From contig NZ_BAMO01000045.1 of assembly GCF_000615945.1 (NCBI RefSeq), positions 1 to 41,160 on the forward strand: a stretch of DNA of 41,160 nucleotides, in the 5' to 3' direction. Positions 22,004 through 30,966 of this stretch are shown here, piece by piece. Source of the DNA: Caldalkalibacillus mannanilyticus JCM 10596. Lineage in GTDB: Bacteria; Bacillota; Bacilli; Caldalkalibacillales; JCM-10596. The notes under the pieces are model-generated. The model was not told the origin of the DNA and did not search any database. It saw only the letters and a list, made by a program, of their open reading frames with translations. A program made the position numbers and the translations under genes. The number at the start of each line of letters is the position of its first letter. The first letter of the stretch is position 1.

Positions 22004-24018
22004 ATGACACATTTAGAGATTCAGTACAACTTGTGGTTAGTTGCTCTATCATTTGTTATTGCCGTGATATCCTCTTTTTCTGCTTTAAATCTAGCAGGAA
22101 AGATTAGTAATTCGACTGGAAAAACGAAAATCCTCTGGCTTTTGTCCGGTTCTTGTGTGATGGGTTGTGGTGTATGGTCTATGCATTTTATTGGCATGCT
22201 TGCTACGCATATAGCTATTCCCGTTTATTACGATCCAACCATGACCGCTTTATCAGCCATAGCAAGCGTGATCGCTTCTTTAATTGCCTTTCTAGTCACT
22301 TCTGACCAACAGCCCAGCAAGTGGAGAATAGGGTTGGGAGGTATGGTGATGGGAAGCGGAATCGTCATCATGCACTATTCAGGAATGGCTGCTATTCAAT
22401 CAGCGGCTACCCTTTCTCATGACCCCCTACTCTTGGCAGTTTCGATTCTAATCGCCATGCTCACCTCCTATTCTGCTCTTTATTTGTTTCGCAGATTTCG
22501 GAATAAGCCTCAATATCATTTATGGAAACTATTCTGCTCTGTTTTAATGGGACTAGCTATTGGTGGGATGCATTATACTGGAATGGCAGCATCTTCTTTT
22601 CATCTTCATGGAGACATTCATGTAGAAAGCCATCTAAACGAGTACAACTTTTCGCTTATCGCTAGTGTATCCATTGTGACCTTTCTTATCTTATTCATCT
22701 CCTTAATCGCCGTGTTCTTTGACCATCACATCTTAGAACGCATGGCCTTTTATGACTATCTGACGGACTTACCTAATCGCTATGGACTTGTCCAATATTT
22801 TGATCTTCAATTTAATCTTACGGAATCAGGAGCTATTTTATTCATTGATATTGATCGTTTTAAAACCATTAATGATACCCTCGGACATGACGTGGGGGAT
22901 ATGCTGATTCAACAAATCGCTAAAAGGCTCAGGAATTGTATCGGAGAGAAAGATAAAGTCTTTCGCTTAGGCGGCGATGAATTTCTTATCGCTTCACCTG
23001 ATGGAGATGAAAAAACAGCCGTATTACTTGCCGACCGTATCTTACATGAAATCAAAAAGCCTTGTTATATTGAGGATCATGAATTATATGTCACAGCAAG
23101 CATTGGCATTAGCTTAGCTCCTATTCATGGATTCGATCGTTCTTCTCTCATGAAATGGCAGATACAGCCATGTACCATGCGAAAAATGAAGGGAAAAATA
23201 AAGCTTCTGTCTTTAATGAAGAGATGGGACTTGAACAAGTCCGTCGCTTAGAGCTGGAAAAGGATTTAAGAAAAGCATTGGAACATCAAGAATTTGCTAT
23301 TGTTTATCAGACAAAATGGAATTCAAGTACAAATCAAATGGTTGGAATGGAAGCTCTGCTTAGATGGAACCACCCTAAGCTCGGGACCATATCCCCCATA
23401 GAATTTATTCCCATTGCTGAAGAAACGGGTTTGATCGTCCCGATTACACATTGGGTGATTGAAGAGGTCTGCAAGCAAAACCAATTGTGGCATGAGCAAA
23501 ACGTTGCTCAAGTAACCGTATCTGTGAATATGTCTGTACGTGTCTTTGAAAACCAAACCCTCTTTCAAGTGGTCAAAAAATCTCTTGATCTCTCTGGTTT
23601 AAATCCCATCTTTTTAGAACTAGAAGTGACAGAATCTATTGCCATGAATGATATGGAAAACACCATTAGCCAACTACAAAGAATTAGAGAGCTAGGAGTG
23701 AAGGTTTCTCTAGATGATTTCGGCACTGGGTTCTCTTCTTTAGGAAACCTAGATGAGATGCCGATTGATATTCTTAAGATCGATAAATCCTTTATACGAA
23801 AAAGTATGCACCCTTCTAAACAAGCCATTATTAGTAATATTATTATGATTGCCAAGAGCTTAAATATGGAAGTCGTCGCTGAAGGAGTAGAAACGAAGGA
23901 ACAAATTGATTTCCTGACCTCCAGAGGATGTACCATTATGCAAGGTTTTTATTATGCTAAACCCGTTCCTCCAGAAGAAATTGCTCAACAAGATCGTCCA
24001 CTGAATCAAAACGAATAA
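22004..24018 (+). CDS. MHYT-GGDEF-EAL c-di-GMP enzyme, frameshift-interrupted
   Basis: A membrane protein of about 670 residues that would make and break cyclic di-GMP. The N-terminal sensor has seven hydrophobic helices with three MHYT motifs (MHFIGM, MHYSGM, MHYTGM), proposed to sense diatomic gases through copper. The GGDEF domain has an intact LGGDEF. The EAL domain has MEALLRW, LDDFGTG and VVAEGVE, so both activities look possible. The frame stops at 23251, and the -1 frame picks up at ADTAMYHAKNEGKN. One base appears lost at the AAA run 23153-23155. Start ATG 22004 follows AGAGG. Paired Spo0A-like boxes lie upstream. A 15-bp hairpin terminator follows at 24020-24056. Confidence 0.88.
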
Positions 24019-24019
24019 A

Positions 24020-24056
24020 ACAATAGACTTGGCAGTCAGTATGCCAAGTCTATTGT
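24020..24056. terminator. Perfect 15-bp hairpin terminator between convergent genes
   Basis: ACAATAGACTTGGCA (24020-24034) and TGCCAAGTCTATTGT (24042-24056) pair perfectly around a 7-base loop, two bases after the c-di-GMP gene. It also overlaps the end of the small leftward frame. Confidence 0.75.
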
Positions 24057-24221
24057 TTAAAATAAGCGAGATTTAAGCCTTTTAAATAACCATGGTAGCC
24101 CATAAAATATTACAAACCCCGCTATAAATGATGTGTATACTTGAAAGCTAATGATTTCTGCGAACAGCAAAACATGTAAAACGACAAGAACAAAAATCCT
24201 CCAATACAATAAGTAGTTGAT
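24057..24221 (-). CDS. Small membrane protein lacking a clear start codon
   Basis: An open frame encoding 54 residues with two likely membrane segments (YLLYWRIFVLVVLHVLLFAE and YTSFIAGFVIFYGLPWLF) and a basic tail KRLKSRLF. Composition and the GAGGAGG site at 24226-24236 suggest a real gene, but the codon 8 bases after that site is ATC. An upstream ATG at 24252 is out of frame by one base across an A7 run (24239-24245 on the plus strand). Removing one A would give a 64-residue protein. Not recognised as a family. It is the only content I see in the 24019-24391 gap besides the two terminators. Confidence 0.35.
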   Translation of the reverse strand: MNYLLYWRIFVLVVLHVLLFAEIISFQVYTSFIAGFVIFYGLPWLFKRLKSRLF

Positions 24222-24347
24222 AGAACCGTCCTCCTCTATTTTTTTCTTTCATAACTATATATACGTTATGAAGCGACTTGGAGATTCATGTTTTTTCCAT
24301 TTATTTTGTATTATTTATTTTTTCTTGTAGATGTTTTTATAAAGCAA

Positions 24348-24385
24348 AAGAGTGATCCTCCTTTCCTTTAAGGAGGATCACTCTT
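24348..24385 (-). terminator. Terminator of the nucleoside operon
   Basis: AAGAGTGATCCTCCTT (24348-24363) and AAGGAGGATCACTCTT (24370-24385) form a perfect 16-bp stem with a 6-base loop. On the minus strand it ends in CTCTTTTGCTTT, seven bases after the phosphorylase gene. Confidence 0.85.
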
Positions 24386-24391
24386 CATTTT

Positions 24392-25225
24392 TTATTTTGT
24401 ACCATTCATCTGGCTCAGTTCACTGATCATTTCTTTGATGAGAGTGATGAAGGTTTCTTTTGCCTGTTCTGTCGTTTCGATTACTTCCTCATGGGTTAAC
24501 GGCTGATCAACAATCCCTGCCGCCATATTAGAGATACAAGAGATCCCTAGAACCCTAATGCCTGCATGACGAGCGATAATCACCTCAGGAACGGTAGACA
24601 TCCCAACCGCATCTCCTCCTAAGAAACGAATCGCTCTAATTTCTGCTGGTGTTTCATAAGAAGGACCTGTATTCCAGACATAGACTCCTTCCTTCAAGGC
24701 AATGCCCAGCCTATCTGCTACACGCAAGGCACGTGACCTAAGCTCCAGGTCATAAGCTTCTGACATGTCTGGAAAGCGCACACCTACACTCGAATCATTC
24801 GGTCCGATTAACGGATTTGCTCCAGCATTGTTAATATGATCCGTAATTAACATGAGATCCCCTGGCTGCAAGCTCGTGTTCACTCCTCCTGCTGCATTCG
24901 TAACCATTAAATACTCAATACCGAGCTCCTTCATCACACGAACGGGAAAGGTAACCTTATCTAATGAATAGCCTTCGTAATAGTGAAAGCGCCCTTGCAT
25001 AGCAATAACTTCTACTCCCTGAAGAGTCCCAATCACAAACTGACCAGCATGTCCCTCAACTGTTGATACTGGAAAGTTAGGAATTTCTCCGTAGGGAACG
25101 ACCACAGGATTTTGAATCTCTTCAGCAAAGACCCCTAATCCTGAACCCAAAATAATGCCAAGCTGAGGTTTTTGATTCAGCCTCTCTTTAATATAAGCTG
25201 TCGCTTGTTCTACTGCTTCTTTCAT
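24392..25225 (-). CDS. pupG: Purine nucleoside phosphorylase
   Basis: Splits inosine, guanosine and their deoxy forms with phosphate into base and (deoxy)ribose-1-phosphate in the cytoplasm. The 277-residue protein has the trimeric PNP family motifs ILGSGLGVFAEEI (phosphate-binding loop), MQGRFHYYEGYS, VTNAAGGVN, GVYVWNTGPSYETPAEIR and GGDAVGMSTVPEVIIARHAG, and length is normal. ATG 25225 is preferred over GTG 25231, which sits only 3 bases from GGAGG. It is the last gene of the nupC-xapX-pupG unit and is followed by a strong terminator. The same enzyme is called punA in other annotations. Confidence 0.93.
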   Translation of the reverse strand: MKEAVEQATAYIKERLNQKPQLGIILGSGLGVFAEEIQNPVVVPYGEIPNFPVSTVEGHAGQFVIGTLQGVEVIAMQGRFHYYEGYSLDKVTFPVRVMKELGIEYLMVTNAAGGVNTSLQPGDLMLITDHINNAGANPLIGPNDSSVGVRFPDMSEAYDLELRSRALRVADRLGIALKEGVYVWNTGPSYETPAEIRAIRFLGGDAVGMSTVPEVIIARHAGIRVLGISCISNMAAGIVDQPLTHEEVIETTEQAKETFITLIKEMISELSQMNGTK

Positions 25226-25257
25226 CTCCACTTTCCTCCTATCTAAAATCTATTCAT

Positions 25258-25425
25258 TTATGAAATGGTCTTGATAAACCACTCATACACAACTCCACCT
25301 AAATAGACCCCAAACACACCCAACACACCCGCTAATACTGGTGGAGCTGGTAGTGGCAATCGTAACAATTTGAATACAATACCAATAATTAATCCTGCTA
25401 ACACACTTAACACTAATTCTTTCAT
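25258..25425 (-). CDS. xapX: XapX-domain small membrane protein
   Basis: A 55-residue protein with two hydrophobic segments. It carries the XapX/DUF1427 pattern LSVLAGLIIGIVFKLLRLPLP, then APPVLAGVLGVFGVYLG. Members are typically found beside nucleoside transport and breakdown genes (xapX in xanthosine operons), and their biochemical role is not settled. ATG 25425 lies 7 bases after GGAG. An ATG at 25431 is too close to it. It sits between nupC and the phosphorylase gene with short gaps on both sides, clearly within one operon. Confidence 0.8.
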   Translation of the reverse strand: MKELVLSVLAGLIIGIVFKLLRLPLPAPPVLAGVLGVFGVYLGGVVYEWFIKTIS

Positions 25426-25451
25426 TTCCATTCTCCTTTGAATTTATTTAT

Positions 25452-26665
25452 CTAGAACAGCATCCCTGCTATGGAGGCGCTTAATAATGAAGCAAGCATT
25501 CCAGCCAGTACAGCACGAATACCTAATTTAGCAATATCTGCTCTGCGTTCCGGTGCAAGACCACCCAAACCACCAATCAAGACAGCTAATGAACCTAAGT
25601 TGGCAAATCCGCAAAGAGCAAAGCTAACCACAACAACGGTCTTTTCAGATAACTCAGCAATTTGTGGTGCAAATGCTGCATAAGCAACAAACTCATTTAA
25701 TACGAGCTTCTGTCCAATATAGCTTCCTGCTGTCGTCGCTTCTGCCCACGGAACCCCAACGGCAAAAGCAAGAGGGGCAAATAAGATTCCTAATATTCCC
25801 TCTAGAGATAGATTTTCATTTCCAACCATCCCCCAATACCGCCTAATATTCCATTAACCAAAGCAATTAAGGCAATAAACGCGAGAAGCATGGCTCCTAC
25901 ATTAAGGGCTAATTTTAATCCATCAGCAGCGCCATGTGCTGCCGCATCAATAACATTCGTCACGCTCTTATCTCTCTCAAGCTTAATCTCATTAAGGGTT
26001 TCAGATTTTTCCGTTTCGGGCACTATAATCTTAGCCATGATTAAGCCTGCTGGAGCCGCCATAAAGCTTGCCGCTAATAAGTATTCTAATGGAATTCCCA
26101 TTAATGAATACCCTATTAGTACAGAGCCCGCTACAGAAGCAAGACCTCCTGTCATCACAGCGAACAACTCAGATTGAGTCATCTTTCCTAAATAAGGTTT
26201 AACAACAAGCGGTGCTTCTGTTTGACCAACAAAAATATTGGCTGCAGCAGACATCGACTCCGCTTTGCTTGTCCCAAGCAACTTAGAGAGTGCTCCTCCA
26301 AGGAAACGAATCAACAGCTGCATAATTCCTAAATAGTAAAGCACAGAAATAAGGGAAGAAAAAAAGATGATAACACTTAAAACTTGGATAGCAAAAATAA
26401 ATCCCGTATTTTCAATATTCGCTAAGGGACCGAATAAAAAGCTTACTCCATCACCAGTGTAGTCAATGATCTTCTGTACACCCAATGACAACTTAGCTAA
26501 AGCAGCTCTTCCCATTTCCCATTTCAGAACAATAAGGGCAAATGTAACTTGAATGGCTAAGCCACCTAAAATCGTGCGAAGATTGATTACTTTTCTATTA
26601 CTAGATAAACAAAAAGCAATTAAAAATACAGTAAAAATTCCAATAATTCCCCAAATAATATTCAT
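25452..26665 (-). CDS. nupC: NupC-family nucleoside/proton symporter, frameshift-interrupted
   Basis: A concentrative nucleoside transporter of about 404 residues in the cytoplasmic membrane. The N-terminal frame carries [17 protein letters not shown], a gate/core region [18 protein letters not shown] and [16 protein letters not shown]. It then stops at 25802. The shifted frame continues with [35 protein letters not shown] and the C-terminal [21 protein letters not shown]. The break falls at the five-base C run 25830-25834 (G run in the coding strand), where one base seems lost. It is very likely intact in the organism. GAGAGGTG precedes ATG. Twin GACGTC operators upstream (26709-26797) suggest control by the GntR protein at 26882-27613. 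Confidence 0.9.
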
Positions 26666-26708
26666 AAGTCACCTCTCTATCCATAGTAAAAGCTTAGCTG
26701 TATATATT

Positions 26709-26797
26709 GTCAGACGTCCAACCTCTTATAGCAAAAAAAATCACAGCATATGGATCAATAGATTTTAATTTTTCACTTATCATGTTAGACGTCCAAC
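26709..26797 (-). promoter_or_regulatory. Twin GntR-type operators upstream of nupC
   Basis: GTCAGACGTCCAAC (26709-26722) and GTTAGACGTCCAAC (26784-26797) are near-palindromic copies exactly 75 bp apart. The proximal copy adjoins a likely extended -10 (TGCTATAAG on the minus strand). GntR/HutC-family repressors bind sites of this kind, and spacing near seven helical turns would allow looping. Confidence 0.65.
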
Positions 26798-26881
26798 AAC
26801 TACTTTTATTATAAATCATTTTTTAGAGTTGTAAACCCTTACTTATGTGAAGAAAATAAGAAATTGTGTTCACAACTTTCC

Positions 26882-27613
26882 TCATAATTTCACTCTTTTT
26901 CTAAACACACTAAAACTAAACGTGTCCGCACGGAAGAAATTGATCGAATATAAAACAGGTTGATCGTTCAGGTCATAATGGGTCTGTTTTAAGACAAGCA
27001 ATGGGGTTCCTTGCTCACATTCTAATATTTCTGAAATTTCATCATGGTATCCGATCGTTTCAATCACAGCTGTTGCATAACTAATAGACACAGATGCCGT
27101 ATCTTCAATAAAGGAAAAAATCGACTCTGTCGTTAGCTTCGAACCTGGTGGAATAAGACTAGAAGGAATTTTATCAATACAGTATACCATGGGCTTATCA
27201 TCTGCCGTTCTTACCCTCTTAACAAGATACACCAATTCCTTCGAACCTAGCTTCAGTTCTTTACGATCTTCGTCAATAGGTTCTGCATAATCTGAAAATA
27301 GCAAACTGGTTCCTGGTTTTTTACCTTCTTTAATAATCATATCCGTCACACTTGTTAGCTCTTCAATACCACTATGAAAAATAGGTTTCTTATTAATAAA
27401 AGTCCCTATTCCGTGCCTTCTAATAACAATGTTCTCTTCTTCTAGGATTCGAAGCGCTTCTCTTAACGTCGTTCGGCTTACCCCCAACGTCTTAGCTAGA
27501 TTGTATTCCGAAGGCAATTGTTCCCCTTGTTGCAATATACCTTGTTCAATATCTTGTTTTATTTTATCTATTATGACAAGATATCTTGATCTATTCGTCA
27601 GCTCCATGGACAT
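26882..27613 (-). CDS. GntR-family (HutC subfamily) transcriptional regulator with UTRA domain
   Basis: A 243-residue repressor. The N-terminal winged helix-turn-helix spans about residues 6-72: QGEQLPSEYNLAKTLGVSR, TTLREALRILEEENIVIRR, GIGTFI. The C-terminal UTRA effector domain (about 90-235) ends with QTHYDLNDQPVLYSINFFRAD, typical of the HutC subfamily that binds sugars, nucleosides or related small molecules. ATG 27613 follows GAGGGGGA. A further upstream in-frame start (27679) has no such site. It lies directly upstream of and co-directional with the nucleoside operon, so nupC-xapX-pupG are the probable targets and a nucleoside or purine the probable signal. Confidence 0.85.
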   Translation of the reverse strand: MSMELTNRSRYLVIIDKIKQDIEQGILQQGEQLPSEYNLAKTLGVSRTTLREALRILEEENIVIRRHGIGTFINKKPIFHSGIEELTSVTDMIIKEGKKPGTSLLFSDYAEPIDEDRKELKLGSKELVYLVKRVRTADDKPMVYCIDKIPSSLIPPGSKLTTESIFSFIEDTASVSISYATAVIETIGYHDEISEILECEQGTPLLVLKQTHYDLNDQPVLYSINFFRADTFSFSVFRKRVKL

Positions 27614-27753
27614 CACACGATTCCCCCTCAAAATGATAGCACTTTCAAAATATAATTCTACATTCTCCAGCACTAACATTCAAGACATTTTAACTCGCTA
27701 TAAATCCTCTTTCTATATCAATTTTTTTTAGCTGAAGCATTGAGATAGCAAAA

Positions 27754-27807
27754 AAAGACCCCCTCAACAAATCGCAAATAGCGACATGTTGAGACGGTCT
27801 CTTTTTT
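27754..27807 (-). terminator. Terminator of the cold-shock gene
   Basis: AAAAAAGACC with CCTCAACA on the left pairs with TGTTGAG and GGTCTCTTTTTT on the right. On the minus strand the stem ends in a T7 run. It lies five bases after the cold-shock gene stop. Confidence 0.8.
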
Positions 27808-27811
27808 CATC

Positions 27812-28012
27812 CTATAATTTAACTACGTTCTCAGCTTGAGGACCACGGTTTCCTTCAACAACGTTGAATTGAACGCGTTGGCCTTCGTCTAAAGACTTGA
27901 ATCCGTCTCCAGTGATTGCGCTAAAGTGAACGAATACATCGCTTCCACCTTCAACCTCGATAAATCCAAATCCTTTTTCTGCATTGAACCATTTTACTGT
28001 ACCGTTTTGCAT
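27812..28012 (-). CDS. cspD: Cold-shock protein (CspD-like)
   Basis: A 66-residue single-stranded RNA/DNA-binding chaperone made of one cold-shock domain. Both nucleic-acid-binding motifs are present: KGFGFIEV (RNP1) and VFVHFSAI (RNP2). The ending [16 protein letters not shown] is that of B. subtilis Csp proteins, and the MQNG start resembles CspD. ATG 28012 follows GGAGGTAAC. A longer frame starting at 28027 would bury that site. The leader upstream is long and AT-rich with a hairpin (28081-28119), as is common for cold-shock mRNAs. The symbol is by similarity, and another csp paralogue name is possible. Confidence 0.92.
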   Translation of the reverse strand: MQNGTVKWFNAEKGFGFIEVEGGSDVFVHFSAITGDGFKSLDEGQRVQFNVVEGNRGPQAENVVKL

Positions 28013-28080
28013 TTTTGTTACCTCCAAAATTAAATTAAATTAACATGATCATTTTTCACTCTAAAAAAAAAATTCACACA

Positions 28081-28119
28081 TTGAAAAAAGTAGCATCTCA
28101 AAAATGTCACCTTTTTCAA
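28081..28119 (-). other. Hairpin in the cold-shock leader region
   Basis: TTGAAAAAAG (28081-28090) pairs with CCTTTTTCAA (28110-28119), and GCAT pairs partly with ATG inside. It lies 70-107 bases upstream of the cold-shock start. It may be part of the mRNA leader that senses temperature, but the transcription start is not certain. Confidence 0.4.
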
Positions 28120-28255
28120 CATGCGAATTTCGGTTTCAATTTGATCATTTGTTATTATCTTATCACAGTTATTTCCAAAGCGCAACCCCTTTATGCAATT
28201 TTTTTTTTGAAAACTTATGCTTAGTAAATACCCGTTTTTGAAAATATAACATCCA

Positions 28256-28284
28256 TTGTTTTTTGAGAAAGAAGCATGTACTAT
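28256..28284 (+). promoter_or_regulatory. Probable promoter of the small lipoprotein gene
   Basis: TTGTTT (28256-28261) and TACTAT (28279-28284) are spaced 17 bases and lie 65 bases before the lipoprotein start. The match to the SigA consensus is moderate. The remainder of the 28013-28348 gap is AT-rich leader and promoter sequence without another gene. Confidence 0.4.
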
Positions 28285-28348
28285 TACTTTATATGGAAGT
28301 CATTCTGTATTTAACGAAAAATATCAAAAGGATACAAAGGGGGCTACA

Positions 28349-29037
28349 ATGAAAACCAAAATAATACCTTATATTCTTCTCTTAACCACCATGATCTTAG
28401 CAGGCTGTACAAGTATAGAAAGCAGCTCTAGTAACAATCAAGAGCAGACACAGCAAAATCCTAGCATCCAAGAAGAGAATCAGATCCCTCCCGAAAAAGT
28501 AGCTCTCACTTATAACAAAATAGCCCCCATAGAACCAAAGGAAAACGAAGGTGAGATCGACCAAGTTTTATTGGAAAAAGAGTTGCCCCTTGGGAAAATA
28601 TTGATCCATACTTCTAAAGAAGAAGGAATGGAGAATGATTTATTTGCTACATATGTAAACGATGCAGGAAACGTTTATTTATTAGGAGTGATTGGAGATC
28701 CACACTCTCCTACTATCACATCCTAGATGGAAAACCTCTCATCTATTTAGAGGCAGGAGGAAGTGTCATTCACCCGCTTGATATAGATGCTGACGGAAAA
28801 ATAGAATATATCAGCACGTATGGTGCTCCTATTGAAGCACTTCTCTATAAATGGGATGGAACTCAGTTCAAGGTAGCCAATCTAAATAAGCTGCTTGGGG
28901 CAGGAGCTGTTTGGCTAGAAAATGACACTCTAGTAGCAGAGTTTAAAAAAGACCCTCAGACAAATGAAACCCAAACAATACGGTATGAATTTCACGATCA
29001 TTTTTTACAGATGGAACACTCTTCTAATCAGCAATAA
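28349..29037 (+). CDS. Small lipoprotein, unknown function, frameshift-interrupted
   Basis: A secreted lipoprotein of about 229 residues. The signal peptide ends in the lipobox LAGC (Cys at about residue 18), followed by a Ser/Asn/Gln-rich linker. ATG 28349 follows AAAGGGGG. The first frame stops at 28726. The -1 frame continues from about 28705 with YYHILDGKPLIYLEAGGSVI, DIDADGKIEYISTYG and LYKWDGTQFKVANL to a stop at 29037. This resembles beta-propeller/VCBS-like small secreted Bacillus proteins, but I do not recognise the family. Joining needs one base near 28700-28715. The 3' end overlaps the converging ATPase gene by 14 bases. Confidence 0.6.
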
Positions 29038-29749
29038 GACGATACAGCAGGTCCTCATCATTAGCATCCGACAAACCTGATGCCTTAGCCTCTTCTCGGA
29101 TCTGCTCTATCGACCCTGAAAAAGATAATCTGCCCTCTTTCAACACCCCAATACGGTCACACAAATACATAATCTCATTCATATCATGTGTTGTGTAGAC
29201 AATCGTCTTCCCCTGCTTTGTCAGCTGTTTGATGTATTGGTTAATTTCAAACTTCGATTGAAAATCAATTCCCACAGTAGGCTCATCCATCAGAAGTACG
29301 TCAGGATCATGAATCAAAGCGACCGCTATATTTAATTTCCGCTTCATCCCACCGGATAATTTGGACACTTTTTCTGTCCATTTCTCTTCTAGCTGAACAG
29401 CCTTGCACAAGTCCAATAACCGTTTATCCGCCACACTTTTTTTGCCAAACTTGCTCCAAAACCTCATGTTTTCTTGTACCGTCATTTTTTCCCACAACGC
29501 CAGATCTTGAGGGACATAGCCAATGATTTCTCGTACTTGCTTGTTTTGTTTTCCAAGGTGATAACCCTGAATCGAAACAGTCCCCGAAGTTGGCTGTGTT
29601 AGTGTAGATAAAATGGATAAGAGAGTAGATTTCCCCGCCCCATTGGGACCTAATAATCCGTACACTTCTCCCTTATCGATAGTTAGTGTCACGTTACGCA
29701 GAATTTTTTTCTTCCCATATGATTTCGTTACATTTTCTATTGTAATCAT
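29024..29749 (-). CDS. ABC transporter ATP-binding subunit (ABC-2 exporter)
   Basis: A 241-residue ATPase for the two ABC-2 permeases encoded upstream. Walker A GPNGAGKST, Q-loop YVPQDLALWEKMTVQEN, signature LSGGMKRKLNIAVAL, Walker B VLLMDEPTVGID and the H-loop YTTHDMNE are all intact. The pattern is that of the CcmA/drug-exporter class. ATG 29749 follows GAGGGG. An upstream start at 29785 would overlap the permease more. It is the last gene of a four-gene leftward operon. Confidence 0.88.
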   Translation of the reverse strand: MITIENVTKSYGKKKILRNVTLTIDKGEVYGLLGPNGAGKSTLLSILSTLTQPTSGTVSIQGYHLGKQNKQVREIIGYVPQDLALWEKMTVQENMRFWSKFGKKSVADKRLLDLCKAVQLEEKWTEKVSKLSGGMKRKLNIAVALIHDPDVLLMDEPTVGIDFQSKFEINQYIKQLTKQGKTIVYTTHDMNEIMYLCDRIGVLKEGRLSFSGSIEQIREEAKASGLSDANDEDLLYRLIAD

Positions 29750-30966
29750 GTTTGACCCCTCATTTTTTGAATGCCTACTCCCCATAAGACTATGCTTAAC
29801 CCAAGTAAAGCTATAGCTTGTAGGAAGCTTTCAGCATGTTGATTATGGAGTACCAGCCCTTGTGGCAGCCACCTCGCAACGTCGGCTATCGATGGGAACA
29901 ATTCTTGGATAGGAAAGAAGCTTCCCCCTACAATCCCTAGACAAAACGTGAGCAAAAAAACAATCAGATAATAATGCCCCAACGCTCCTACACAACTTAC
30001 CAAAAAGTAGCTTAAACCAACACAAACCCAAACATAGAGCACCATCATACTAAGCAGTTCGAGGCTAGACCCTCCTAATTGTAAGTGCCGCAATAGATAG
30101 AAAGCAATCAGAGCTTGACCCGTGTGAAGCAAGAGATACACCATACTGCTTTGCCCTACATAGGAAGGCAAAGAAAGATAGGTTGTTTGAATACGTGAAA
30201 ACAAAATAGGGCGTTCCCTGATCACCCAATCGGCTGTAAAGAAAATCATTAACATGGTAAAGAATGTCCATAACCCTAGATAAGGTTGATAATAACCGTT
30301 CGCTTCTACTTCGGTTATTTTTTCTTGTATGCTCTCTTCCAGCATTCTTTCTTCTTGTCCTCTCTCCGTACCTCGTATTTCCTCTGTGCTAGCTTCATGA
30401 AAATCGATCGTCATGAGCGGTTCTGGCTCCCATTGCTGTTCTGTATAAGCAAAGGCTTCACTCCAGACGAAATGAGGATCTTCCATTGCTATCTTTTTTT
30501 CTTTAAACAAGGCGACAACCTCTTCTGCTGCCTTGATATTACTTGTTAGCCTGAGTACCTCTCCGGCGATCATTTCTCGTAAAATCCCTACCGCCATGGT
30601 GGAAGGAGCTACCCAAACTTCTATTGTCTTCTCTCTTTTTTCTGCTAAGAGCTGCTCTTGAAAGCCTTCCTTAATCAGAAAGACGCTATCTACTTTATTG
30701 GTTAATAGGAGGCGTTCTGCCTCCGCTGAAGAAACATATTCAAGGCGAAGGAAGCTCCTTTCCTGCACTCGACTGATCACTAATGCCGAAAATTCACTTT
30801 GATCCTCATCGACAATAGCCACGGGAATGGCTATTTCTTTTTGTCCTTTATCTACTATAGCCCCCAAGAGAAGGGTCGCGCAGATAGGGAGAAAACAAAT
30901 GAAAAGCAAATACCACGGTTTTTTGATGAGTTGAAGAAGTCTACTTGTCACGATTCTACCCATCAT
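29746..30966 (-). CDS. ABC-2 type permease, second subunit
   Basis: A 406-residue membrane protein of the ABC-2 (YhgE/drug exporter-like) family. One hydrophobic segment sits near the N-terminus (WYLLFICFLPICATLLLGAI), followed by a large extracytoplasmic domain of about 200 residues (IPVAIVDEDQSEFSALVI onward), then five or six C-terminal helices from LGLWTFFTMLMIFFTADWV. ATG 30966 overlaps the previous stop as ATGA and has AAGGTGG upstream. It pairs with the permease at 30963-32183. The substrate is unknown. Confidence 0.82.
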   Translation of the reverse strand: MMGRIVTSRLLQLIKKPWYLLFICFLPICATLLLGAIVDKGQKEIAIPVAIVDEDQSEFSALVISRVQERSFLRLEYVSSAEAERLLLTNKVDSVFLIKEGFQEQLLAEKREKTIEVWVAPSTMAVGILREMIAGEVLRLTSNIKAAEEVVALFKEKKIAMEDPHFVWSEAFAYTEQQWEPEPLMTIDFHEASTEEIRGTERGQEERMLEESIQEKITEVEANGYYQPYLGLWTFFTMLMIFFTADWVIRERPILFSRIQTTYLSLPSYVGQSSMVYLLLHTGQALIAFYLLRHLQLGGSSLELLSMMVLYVWVCVGLSYFLVSCVGALGHYYLIVFLLTFCLGIVGGSFFPIQELFPSIADVARWLPQGLVLHNQHAESFLQAIALLGLSIVLWGVGIQKMRGQT

